Origin: Molanna angustata
Taxonomy: Eukaryota > Arthropoda > Insecta > Trichoptera > Molannidae
Reading direction: 5' to 3'
Length of the DNA stretch: 64,000 nt
NCBI GenBank assembly: GCA_963576475.1
Contig: OY754979.1
Coordinates: 34,447,778-34,511,777 of the forward strand
Shown here in pieces: positions 22,881 through 31,870 of this stretch (within the stretch, counting starts at the first letter, position 1; each line of letters begins with the position of its first letter). A program made the position numbers and the translations under genes. A model generated the notes under the pieces. That model did no database searches. It was given only the letters and a program-made list of their open reading frames with translations, and was not told the DNA's origin.

Positions 22881-23329
22881 AGTGACATTAAGTACCGTGA
22901 AATAATGGCAACTGGTGGCAATACCAAACTAAAAACAATGGACGACCTACGCGATAGTATTTGAAAGGAGAAAATTACGCACAAAGAACTCAATGGCCAC
23001 CATAAAAACGATAATATTTATAAAATTATAACAAACAATTCAGTGAAAATTGTTCGTATTGCAAATACAGGGTGTCCCAAAAAATGTAAATAACTATACA
23101 TTTAATAATAATAATAATAATAATAATATATTTATTAAAAATAAAAACACAAACAACAAATACAATAATAACAGTATAAACAAAAAATAGGAAAAAAAAA
23201 TAACATCAATTAGGAATTCTCCCCGAAAATAAGAAAACCTTGTGCTTCGGGGAGGAGTACAGAAGATAACACCACAAAAATCACAAAAACAACAAAAAGG
23301 AGAAAAAAAAAAAAAAAAAGAAAAATATA

Positions 23330-23560
23330 TATATATTTGATATGAAGAGAGAGAAAAAAAAAAATACACACATACATATATACATGTATATACACACACA
23401 TATACATATACACACATATACATATATACACACACACATACATACATACACATACATACACACACATACATACACACACATATAAATACACACACATACA
23501 TACACACACACTCACATACATATATACACATACACACACATACACATACAAAAATAGTAC
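23330..23560. repeat. CA/TA dinucleotide-rich microsatellite
   Basis: Imperfect CACACATA/TACATA repeats within the 3' UTR of the LINE. Open frames on the minus strand made of Cys, Val, Tyr and Met are products of this repeat, not proteins. Confidence 0.95.
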
Positions 23561-23639
23561 AGTTAACGATACACAACAATGCCTATACAATGCACTCAAT
23601 CATTCAAGAATATTTAATATGGCACAATGAGACGAAAAG

Positions 23640-26627
23640 CTATCTAAACCTTTTCTTGAAAGCTAACAGTGAGTCAGAAGGTTTCAATTTTTGTTTCCTT
23701 TCTAGCTCATTGTACCATTTTACGCCTAGGAATGAATAGTGGCTCTGACCCAACTTTGTACGTCTCATCGGGAGTCTTAAGCAACCCTCGATTTGTAGCC
23801 TTGGAGTTATATATCGTTCGTTATCTATATTAGCAATTAGTTCTTTGACCATCTGACAGACAGCAACCTTCCTGTATATACTCTGCACCGGAGGAACAGG
23901 CAATTCATTGTACAACAGGTTAGTGCTATAGTCGCGTGGTCTACTGAGGATTATCTTCAAGATGCTCCTCTGGACCACATACAATTGGTTTAAGGTGGTT
24001 ACATAAGCTCCTCCCCATGCTACAATTCCGTAACGTAGGATTGAGTGCACCAACGCGTAGTAAACAGAAGTTATTGTTTTTTTATCTAATATGTCACGAA
24101 GATTATAGAAAATATAGTACATTTTTCTGACACGGTCAGTGACACAGCTTACGTGTTCCCTCCACTTAACAAGACAATCCACAATCACTCCCAGGTATTT
24201 TACTTGATCAGCTCTAGAGAGGATCCTACAGTCGCCACACAAGTCAGACGAACCAGCTGAGCAGATCGAACATTGGTCGCTATGTATAATTATTTTAATA
24301 TCTGATGGTATTGATTTATATTGATGGGCAAATGGGACAAAGACGGTCTTGTCCACATTAAGGGATAGTAAATTATAATCAAACCACTTTTTTAACAGAG
24401 AAATATCCGAGCTAGCTATTTCAGACACTTGAGACCAGGAGTTGCCTTCCACAAGTAGGACGGTGTCATCAGCGTACGCAAGTATCTCTGATTTAAGACC
24501 AATCTCAAATAATTGGTTTACGTATAGGATAAAAAGTATTGGTCCCAGAACCGTACCCTGAGGTACTCCGTAAGTGGGGGTTTCACAGTTGCTGAGGTGG
24601 TTCCCTATCTTTACACGCTGACGTCTATTCAGGAGATAGCTTTCGATCCATTTTTTCGCTGCTCCGTGTATCCCAACGACTTTAATTTTTTCTACTAACT
24701 TAGCGTGGCTCAGACTGTCAAATGCCTTACGTAAATCCACAAATATACCCAGACATTTCTTACCCGAGTCCAATATTTTATAAATATCAGAAGACACTCT
24801 AGCCAGAGCGTCTTCTGTGCCCATATGCTCTCTAAAGCCAAATTGCCCACTATGGATTATATTGTTTGAATTTAGAAAACTTGTCAATTGTATCTTAACA
24901 ACTTTCTCATATATTTTTGCAATGTTAGAGGTCAGGGAGATGGGTCTGTAGTTACCTACTTGTCTTGGATCACCTGATTTAAATATTGGAACTACATGAG
25001 TATTTTTGTAAATATCCGGAAAGACACCATTATTTAAGCTAACGTTGATTATATGGGTTAATGGTGACTTTATACTTTCTAAGTTTTGTTTGAGAATTTC
25101 CACTGTAACACAATCAAAACCAGGAGAGGATCCACCCTTCATACCACCAATGATTTTGACTATTGCTTCCTCATTTATACATTGAAAGTTACTAAGTTTA
25201 GTTTCTACTAATAATTGATTTTCACTGGTTACACTCCCCTGTTGTGAGCTGATTGTATTCGCCAATTTCTCTCCTACTTTCGCAAAATAATTGTTAAAAA
25301 TATTAGCAACTTCCACAGGAGACTCCTGGGCGTTCCTTATTATGTCATTTTGTAGAATTTCGTGGATATCAAGTCGTCTACGTTTTTTATTTATAAATTC
25401 ATTTATAGTACACCATACCTTTTTGGGGTTATTCATACTATTGTATTGAGTTATTTTTTTTGAGTAATACAAATTTTTTGATTTTTTTATTAGTACCGTA
25501 AGAGAATTTTTATATCCATTAAATTTATGTTTAAGTCTATGGTCATAAGGGAATCTTTTCATAAGTTTATATAATTTTTCTTTGTGTCTTATCGAGACAA
25601 TCATGCCGGATGTAATCCAAGGTTTAATGATTCTATATTTGGACTTCTTAGAAGTTACCCCCTCCAAACAATTTGCTTGGGAGATGTGTGAGTCGAGTGT
25701 TTCATGAAAATTTCGTGCACATTCGTCGGCGTTCCATGAGTTATAGACTGTATTCCAGGTTTCATTTGCAAGAGTGGACCTGAGTACATTAAAATCTATA
25801 CGTTTCTTGATGACTGGCATATTGTTTCTGTCGTTAGTATTTTTTGAACAGTGGCTTTGTATATATATAGTAGCGTGGTGGTCAGTAATACTATTTTCCC
25901 ATATTAATGTTTTTACGTTAGAAAGTTTACTGAGAGAGGTGTTAGTCCAGAAATGGTCTAAACAAGAGGAAGTCTGTCCTTCCACCTCCCTCGTATATAA
26001 TGTGGTACAAAGTTTATAATTTAGAGAACTAAGAGTATCAATATATTCATCTCTTTCCCTATGTTTATTGTTTTGAGATACGTTAATATTAATATCTCCC
26101 GCCACTAAGACATTTTTACATTTATTTTGCGACAAAATATCATGAAGGTTTTCACAGAAAATTGATGTGTTTGATTCATGTGTCCGGTATATGGCATATA
26201 TATTGAAGTTATTTTGACCTATATCAAATTGTATAAGCAGACAATTCGTTCCATTTACATTAGTCAATTCCAAAGTATTAACTGAAAATTTGTTTGTCAC
26301 AAATACTACTACACCACTGCATTTGTTTATTATATGTTCTGTGCAATAATAGTGGTAATTCGGTATATTATATGTACAGTTATCGTTTCGTAAGTGAGCC
26401 TCAGTCAATATTATAACATCAGGTTTAACGAGCAGAAAGTTTAAATGTACCAAAAATTGATCAAAATTCCTTCTCATACTTCTTATATTCTGTTGTAAAA
26501 CTATGAGTGCGCCATTCGTGTTACTTTCTAATTTAAATTCATGATTACAATCGTTGATCGTATTACATTTGATCTCCTTTACATTAAAACTTCTATCAAT
26601 ATCCCATAACAGGTCATCATCTAACAT
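23640..26627 (-). CDS. LINE ORF2: endonuclease plus reverse transcriptase
   Basis: 995 residues, no internal stop. N-terminal AP-like endonuclease: QN at 46-47, LTEAHL with Glu 76, AGDININ at 176-182, LDHFWTN at 223-229 and TDHH at 248-251, which match the family's metal and phosphate-binding residues. Reverse transcriptase: NYRPISL (about 559-565), catalytic DLRKAFD (631-637), GVPQGTVLGP (687-696), catalytic YADD (718-721). A CxxC...CxxC cluster (Cys 786, 789, 797, 800) lies just before the KYLGV block. The protein nicks target DNA and copies the element RNA there. Start ATG at 26625-26627 overlaps by 7 bases the stop of the frame continuing from ORF1, suggesting coupled reinitiation. The stop is TAG. 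Probably functional. Confidence 0.95.
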   Translation of the reverse strand: MLDDDLLWDIDRSFNVKEIKCNTINDCNHEFKLESNTNGALIVLQQNIRSMRRNFDQFLVHLNFLLVKPDVIILTEAHLRNDNCTYNIPNYHYYCTEHIINKCSGVVVFVTNKFSVNTLELTNVNGTNCLLIQFDIGQNNFNIYAIYRTHESNTSIFCENLHDILSQNKCKNVLVAGDININVSQNNKHRERDEYIDTLSSLNYKLCTTLYTREVEGQTSSCLDHFWTNTSLSKLSNVKTLIWENSITDHHATIYIQSHCSKNTNDRNNMPVIKKRIDFNVLRSTLANETWNTVYNSWNADECARNFHETLDSHISQANCLEGVTSKKSKYRIIKPWITSGMIVSIRHKEKLYKLMKRFPYDHRLKHKFNGYKNSLTVLIKKSKNLYYSKKITQYNSMNNPKKVWCTINEFINKKRRRLDIHEILQNDIIRNAQESPVEVANIFNNYFAKVGEKLANTISSQQGSVTSENQLLVETKLSNFQCINEEAIVKIIGGMKGGSSPGFDCVTVEILKQNLESIKSPLTHIINVSLNNGVFPDIYKNTHVVPIFKSGDPRQVGNYRPISLTSNIAKIYEKVVKIQLTSFLNSNNIIHSGQFGFREHMGTEDALARVSSDIYKILDSGKKCLGIFVDLRKAFDSLSHAKLVEKIKVVGIHGAAKKWIESYLLNRRQRVKIGNHLSNCETPTYGVPQGTVLGPILFILYVNQLFEIGLKSEILAYADDTVLLVEGNSWSQVSEIASSDISLLKKWFDYNLLSLNVDKTVFVPFAHQYKSIPSDIKIIIHSDQCSICSAGSSDLCGDCRILSRADQVKYLGVIVDCLVKWREHVSCVTDRVRKMYYIFYNLRDILDKKTITSVYYALVHSILRYGIVAWGGAYVTTLNQLYVVQRSILKIILSRPRDYSTNLLYNELPVPPVQSIYRKVAVCQMVKELIANIDNERYITPRLQIEGCLRLPMRRTKLGQSHYSFLGVKWYNELERKQKLKPSDSLLAFKKRFR

Positions 26628-26890
26628 TTTGGCATTTGAAATAAATATTTTTTGACATTATAAATTAGATAGTAAGAAAGGAGAGATACTCCCGCAGAAG
26701 GATAACAGTTCAACGCAATGTGAATAATGGAAATCAGATTTCTTTGATTAAATCGATTTATCACAGTGCTCCTATTATAAGTAGTAAAGAATACTTGGCT
26801 AAAGGTGATAATTATATAGACAAAACACACTGAATATACATCATAATCACAATATTTAGTCGACACATAGGTACATAAATAGTCGATACA
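26621..26890 (-). other. Second segment of the open ORF1 frame, overlapping ORF2
   Basis: After the TGA at 26891-26893 the ORF1 frame is open again for 89 codons to a TAG at 26621-26623. It includes a hydrophobic stretch VYSVCFVYIIITFSQVFF, a possible membrane segment, and ends QMPKC. Its last codons overlap the ORF2 start as ATGTTAG (TGT TAG in this frame, ATG TTA in the ORF2 frame). It has no plausible start of its own. It could be the ancestral ORF1 C-terminus, or chance; no family is recognised. Confidence 0.5.
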
Positions 26891-27445
26891 TCAATACACA
26901 AGTCGTATAAAGACTGTCATATTAAGTGGAGTAAACTCACCGAAAGGTTCACTGTTATTGGTTGAAAACAGATACTTATTTAATTTAGTGCATCTACTCA
27001 ACGAGGTGCATTCAATCCTACCCTCTTGATGCGCGTACATAATATTATCGTACTTGATGAACCCATTCGTTGGAAATTCATAATGACATTCTAATAAAAT
27101 ATTAAACTTCATAAATGAATAGGTTCTATGTGTCGAAAAATGTATAAGTTTTATGTCAAAAAATGTATCAGTTATCACAATTGGGCCACAATAGTTATTC
27201 ACCTGAGCATAGTAAAAAATCATACATCGGCTGTCAAATACAGATAGAAGTAGTGACAGTAACTCGGATACACAGCGACACAAACTGTGACTCCCAGGAC
27301 GGACATTCATAGATACGTATATACTTTCGACGCAAAATATTATTTTACAGATACAGGGTGCCTCACGTGGCTCAAAAACAGAAAAAAATATATAAAATTT
27401 AAAAGTAATTATGACGGAGACACTGATTAACACGCACTGGTCTAG
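26891..27445 (-). other. In-frame continuation of ORF1 after TGA-CTAG
   Basis: Directly after the ORF1 stop, in the same frame, 184 codons are open before the next TGA. The stop context is TGA CTAG, the motif known in animals and viruses to favour readthrough. The segment has a hydrophobic stretch VLISVSVIITFKFYIFFSVF at its start, several cysteines, and a block YYAQVNNYCGPIVITD that loosely recalls the second half of a CUB domain; I do not claim that homology. There is no ATG near its start, so it would be made only by readthrough, or it is an ORF1 tail cut by a recent mutation. Confidence 0.55.
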
Positions 27446-28597
27446 TCAATAGTCTACATTTTGTCTTGCTCTCTCTAGCATGAAACCAAGGTACGAGCAT
27501 GTTTCTTTGTCCATAGCACTATGAGAGCAGTTGTTTTTTCTTTTGTATTTGTTGTTTCCATAGACGCAATTGCTGCAAACGGGAGGCTGGTTCAAATTCA
27601 GACAATCCTTGAATTTATGATCACCACTGCAGTGGGAGCAGATGGGTTCCTTACTCCTGTTCATGCAATCCGAAGAAGAGTGACCCACTCTTAAACAGTG
27701 GTAACATTGTACAAGCAGATTCGCGTCCCTAACCGCAACACGCTGATATCCTAGGTTGATTTTGCAGCTTTCCATTATTTTCTTTCTTATTTTGGAGGTG
27801 GCCTCCACCAGTAGTTCAACTGCTCTGTTGTCATTTTTTCTTTTTATTACCTTAACTAGATTAATCCTCTCACCAGCGTCAATGAGACACTGAAGTGTAG
27901 AATTTTGAGCACAGATGTCAACATTGAAGCACTTTTCATCATAATCACTAAGAACACCTCCTACAATTAGCTTCGGATTTCTCTTTTTCAACTGCGTAGC
28001 GCTGTAGATCCCATTGAACTTCTCATTTAATACACTCGTCAGGAGGCTAGCATCCTTAATTGAGGGGCATAATATCAATACTTTACCAATTTTTGTTTTC
28101 CTCATACTATCTACTGCTACACCGATTTCCGCGGGATTAATTTTATTTTTTACATCGGATATTATCTTATCCGCGTCAGCTTGAATTTTTGCCTCTATAG
28201 TGATTGCAAATTTTACACTGTGAGTATTCTTGGTTGGATGTTTGCTGCCATCGAGTGTGTATTTCTCTGTTAATGCTTTTATCGATGACTTGATGTCTTT
28301 TATTTCATTGCTTAATGTAGCATTTGGTTGTTCTTTGTTTTTAAGTTTGTAGTTTTCCTCCGCTAGTGAAATAACAGTATCACCTAATCCCTTCAACAAA
28401 TCTTCGAGCTTTGCCTTAACTGTAGTATTTATAACCTTTCCTCTTAATACTTCATTCATCACCTCGACACTTTTCTCTACCTCGCTTATGTGATTTCTTA
28501 GGACGCAGAGGTGGGTGTCCATTTGCGGTTCTTCGTGTTTACTCCCACTCTGTGGTGACCTAGGCGTTATTTGGGATCTAGTAAAAGGTGCAGACAT
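27446..28597 (-). CDS. LINE ORF1: gag-like nucleic-acid-binding protein
   Basis: 383 residues from an ATG at 28595-28597 to TGA. The N-terminal part (about 25-130) is charged and probably coiled-coil. A middle domain has the RRM-like/PRE_C2HC-like character of insect ORF1 proteins. C-terminal zinc knuckles are CYHCLRVGHSSSDC (CX2CX4HX4C), CSHCSGDHKFKDC, and a looser CSNC...CSH...C cluster. Such proteins coat the element RNA and help strand annealing. The end (LERARQNVDY) is where related ORF1 proteins usually stop, so the continuing frame beyond it is an extra rather than a missing part. Intact and probably functional. Confidence 0.93.
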   Translation of the reverse strand: MSAPFTRSQITPRSPQSGSKHEEPQMDTHLCVLRNHISEVEKSVEVMNEVLRGKVINTTVKAKLEDLLKGLGDTVISLAEENYKLKNKEQPNATLSNEIKDIKSSIKALTEKYTLDGSKHPTKNTHSVKFAITIEAKIQADADKIISDVKNKINPAEIGVAVDSMRKTKIGKVLILCPSIKDASLLTSVLNEKFNGIYSATQLKKRNPKLIVGGVLSDYDEKCFNVDICAQNSTLQCLIDAGERINLVKVIKRKNDNRAVELLVEATSKIRKKIMESCKINLGYQRVAVRDANLLVQCYHCLRVGHSSSDCMNRSKEPICSHCSGDHKFKDCLNLNQPPVCSNCVYGNNKYKRKNNCSHSAMDKETCSYLGFMLERARQNVDY

Positions 28598-28645
28598 TTT
28601 TCTTTATGTGGTGCGAAAACACACTGGTTTAGAAACACCCTGTAT

Positions 28646-29240
28646 GTAGTTGTATGTATACGTATGCACCTATGTATCAGCGCAACGCGGCAACAGCGCA
28701 GAGACTGTATAATTACCGTACAACACCAATTGCGGGCAATAATACGCGGCAGAGAACAAAAAAAGTGTAGGTACCTACACTCTGAGAAGTTTTTTTTATT
28801 TTTTGGTAAGTTTTAATTTATTAGTTTTAATAGGTTTTCTGAAATAGATTAATACTAAAAATTTGTTCGTAGTATTATGGAGAACACCTTTATAGAGTCA
28901 CGCACAGTTTTTATCAATTATTTACATATTTAAATCAATATTCAATTGAGAGTATCACAAACGTTATGTCGCTCTGTTAACGGAATCGACTGAACTGAAA
29001 TGATTATCAAAACAGTAATGGTATTACTTATAATTTGCGATTACCCGGTTTTTATATACATAGTCAAAACTGCCTTAGCATCGAATTTTAATCAAGTTGC
29101 AAATAGTAAGACCCTATATATTATGTAGACATGTTTAAGTGTATTACAGATTAAAAGTACTTACTAAATAAACCAAATAAGATTTCTGTCAACAAAAATG
29201 TTCATACTGATGCTCATTTATTTCACTGCTTTCCACCTTC
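28646..29240. other. No recognised feature
   Basis: Moderately GC-rich at 28670-28760, then AT-rich. It may include upstream LINE leader if the 5' boundary is further right than I placed it. Confidence 0.4.
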
Positions 29241-29257
29241 AGTTAATTGACTGTTAC

Positions 29258-29300
29258 CGGTTTCGATAGATATTCTTTATTTTGATGAGTCTTCAGAATA
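29258..29300 (-). repeat. Penelope-like terminal fragment
   Basis: The minus strand reads TTCTGAAGACTCATC, then after about 15 bases ATCGAAACCGGTAAC. The paired CTGAAGA/GAAAC elements are typical of Penelope-like termini. Stem II is not well formed. Confidence 0.4.
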
Positions 29301-29545
29301 AATTCCAATGATTCTTGCTGAAAATGGTAGTCCTATTCATCCTCGAACTGGTCAAGAATACTTGGTATGACATTTTCCTGCAGCAGCAAGTTTAAGTAAA
29401 GATAAATCACGGCATAATGCCACAATGTGGGATCACCAGCGACAAGTGTGCGAGTGTAGATATTCAATAAAAAAAATAAGCACGAAACATGCGTATATAC
29501 CCATACACCAATCTCGTCTCACCGAAAAAGACACTTCATTCAGAA

Positions 29546-29690
29546 TGAGTGATGCTGAACCTCATTGCGGAACTATCTGAGATGTTATTGTTGCCTGTTG
29601 TATTTTCAATTACCCGACTCTTACGGGACACCCTAATACATAGAAAAGAATGGAAGCACTATTCTTAACTGGTGCTTTTTGAAACATCCC
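29546..29690 (+). repeat. Dispersed repeat family K, copy 1
   Basis: CATTCAGAATGAGTGATGCT, GTTGCCTGTTGTATTTTCAA, TTACCCGACTCTTACGGGAC and GGAAGCACTATTCTTAACTG recur in order at 48128-48270. The class is unknown. Confidence 0.55.
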
Positions 29691-30215
29691 GTATAGTGGT
29701 GGGGTGTTGTGAAGGAGATGCATTGTCAAGTATGAAGTGTATTGTATACTTTGTATAAGACCTCCCGCCTAACAATTAGGTCCAAGTTACATATGGCTCC
29801 TTACATAACATACGGGTCACGTCCATTGTTTATAGATATAAATGTTTATCAACAATGCTTAATAAGTCGTTGTTTATAGTTGTGTATGGTGCAACGACAC
29901 TATATGGACCTGTATTATGAAATACCTACTATTGATATTATGATGGTTTCTTTACATAGGTACGATGTGTTTTGATTTGATTTTATCGCTAATGTGGGCT
30001 ACGTCAAGAAATATATTGTTGGGGAAGGCAAGTGACATATTATAACTATTTGTTGACAATTAGTTATAAATAGATAACTGATCTGATTATTTTATCGTCC
30101 GAGTGTTATTTATTATTAGTCAACTTAAAGAAATGATTTATAATTAGTCAACTTAAAGAAATGATTTATTATTAGTCGAATATTTTTTTTATATTTTTTT
30201 TATTATTGCATATGC

Positions 30216-30505
30216 GCAAACATTGGATTTTTTTCCCTGTCGGGAGTCAACGATATTTTTTAACAGATTTTTAATTATTTCAATAGAGACGAAGTTGGAA
30301 TATTAAGTGTAGGAGAACCGGGAAATCAAGGCACCTACAAGGCTTACGACCTGTGATCGGCTGGTTTACGTGATCACTTTATGCGCTTGCGCAACGTTCA
30401 CCAATTATGCCTTTTTAATAAGATCCCTATCAATTCAATTTTGAAAGTTCTATATATTGTAATACTGAAATTCTTTTCGCTTGAAAATAAGGAATTTTTA
30501 CTATT
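30216..30505 (+). mobile_element. Repeat family E, best left end
   Basis: Left end GCAAACATTGGATTTTTTTC then CCTGTCGGGAGTC, followed by CAATAGAGACGAAGTTGGAA, AGGAGAACCGGGAAATCAAG and CGCTTGCGCAACGTTCACCA. The left end is the inverse of the right end at 38204-38240, so the family appears to have terminal inverted repeats of about 30 bp. Confidence 0.65.
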
Positions 30506-30509
30506 ATTA

Positions 30510-30895
30510 GCCAACTTAAAACCAGATTAAAGAGCGCACTCTTACTTTCTATTTCTTAAAACCAACATTCTTCCCATTTTTTCCCCTATTCCTGTAGTTA
30601 GTCATATCTCCTCTCCTTTATTTCCCTCCCCTACCAAAGTGTTGTAATAGGTTTCATCTAAGATTTGTTTAATTGTCTTTGATGTAGGTAAATATTTATA
30701 TTCTTCTTAGGTACTTTATTGTGTTTAAATGTAATATGTTTTAGTTTTATATAGGTTTTCTTTTCTTTTGTACATGTACCATTTTCATCCATAACTGTTA
30801 CAGATGGTTGTCTGGAAAAAATTGAAACTATGCAATAAGTCCGCCATTTGTACTTGCAAATAAAGTGTTTAAATAAATAAATAAATAAACTAAAA
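30510..30895 (+). pseudogene. LINE 3' UTR with tail
   Basis: Begins with a last-codon remnant (CCAACTTAAAACCAGATTAA), continues with a pyrimidine-rich 3' UTR, and ends GCAATAAGTCCGCCATTTGT then AATAAATAAATAAATAAA. The arrangement parallels 17295-17735. Confidence 0.6.
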
Positions 30896-30949
30896 GAAAT
30901 TATTTATTATTAGTCAACTTAAGGAAATTATTTCCCTGAATGAATTTTT

Positions 30950-31179
30950 TTTATTTATTTATTTAATATTGCTTCTCGGGCAACTAACAGGTACTATGTC
31001 AAATATTACTTTAACACGCACCCAATAACAAGTTGCCACATTCTGGAGACTTACGATATTAATCGTCTCACAGATCCAGACAGAAAACACAAATAAAAAC
31101 TGTGTCTCCACCGGGAATTGAACCCGGGACCTTTGGATCAGCAGTCAGATACCCAACCAACTGAGCCACGAAGGCCGAC
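30950..31179 (-). mobile_element. SINE-A, full copy
   Basis: Minus strand. The tRNA-like head has box A TGGCTCAGTTGG and box B GGTTCAATTCCC; then the SINE-A body and a TTTATTTATTTATTT-type tail (as read on the plus strand). It faces another full copy across about 32 bases. Confidence 0.9.
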
Positions 31180-31211
31180 AATGAATACCTACTTGTTTGT
31201 TTTATTTATTT

Positions 31212-31431
31212 GTCGGCCTTCGTGGCTCAGTTGGTTAGGTATCTGACTGCTGGTCCAAACGACCCGGGTTCGATTCCCGGTGGATACAAAGTTTTTTTAT
31301 TGTGTTTACAGTCTGGATCTGTGAGACGATTAATATCGTAAGTCTCCAGAATGTGACAACTTGTTATTGGGTGCGTGATAAATTAATATTTGACATAGTA
31401 CTTGTTAGTTGCTTGAGAAGTAATGTAAAAT
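31212..31431 (+). mobile_element. SINE-A, full copy
   Basis: Head GTCGGCCTTCGTGGCTCAGT with box B GGTTCGATTCCCGG, body CAGTCTGGATCTGTGAGACG, end TTGCTTGAGAAGTAATG. The Pol III promoter boxes are intact. Together with the minus-strand copy it forms a roughly 480-bp inverted repeat. Confidence 0.9.
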
Positions 31432-31458
31432 TAAATGCATTTATCAACAGATAAAATA

Positions 31459-31500
31459 ATAATATAGCGCCGTTTTTTGATACCCTCACCTCGAGGGCGT
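31459..31500 (-). repeat. LINE 3' end fragment
   Basis: TATAGCGCCGTTTTTTGATA then CCTCACCTCGAGGGCG matches the 3' end of the LINE remnant at 9556-9868. An ATT-rich tail precedes it on the plus strand. Confidence 0.5.
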
Positions 31501-31679
31501 ATTTATGAATTGGCTGTGTTGCTGATTTGACGTCTTCAATGTCAGTTTGAACATTTTTAAATAAAAACTATGATTGGATTGGTTAAACATAATATTAATA
31601 TTGTGCTTTTTTCCTATCCTCTCTGACTTGGTTTTTTATGCATATTTAAATTTTATTTAATTGTTGAATTTATCATTTT

Positions 31680-31870
31680 ATTTCATTTTTTTATAACAAA
31701 TACCATAATTTCAATTATTAAAATTAAGTAACTGACTGACAGACGAGACTGGTGTGTGGGTATACATAGATGTATTGTTCTCCCTATTATAAGGCAATGC
31801 ACACCCGCACACCTTTCGCTGGTTACCCCACATTGTGGGATATGCCGTGATGGTATGAATGAATGAATGA
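31680..31870 (+). pseudogene. RTE-like LINE 3' end with GAAT repeat tail
   Basis: Ends GTGGGATATGCCGTGATGGT then ATGAATGAATGAATGA. The GATGGTATG end resembles the other RTE-like copies but the body differs, so it belongs to a second subfamily. Confidence 0.5.

Larger units (their letters stand above)
23101..28645 (-). mobile_element. Near-complete Jockey/CR1-like LINE with two intact ORFs
   Basis: Minus strand: short 5' leader (about 28598-28645), ORF1 (27446-28597), an inter-ORF region in which the ORF1 frame continues, ORF2 (23640-26627), a 3' UTR with a CA/TA microsatellite, and an ATT-repeat tail at 23101-23130. There is no RNase H. The 5' boundary is uncertain; leader-proximal ACACCCTGTA (28636-28645) and ACAGGGTGTCCC (23068-23079) flank the element as inverted motifs. 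Two uninterrupted ORFs imply recent mobility. Confidence 0.9.

Noticed and set aside
23094..23599. Cys/Val/Tyr-rich proteins of 76-161 residues on the minus strand
   Set aside because: They are translations of a CA/TA microsatellite and T-rich 3' UTR in the LINE.
31173..31290. Functional tRNA genes
   Set aside because: Box A and box B are good, but each copy continues into the same SINE body and tail, and the clover-leaf is imperfect. The same holds for 14221-14286, 51793-51870 and 63440-63511.
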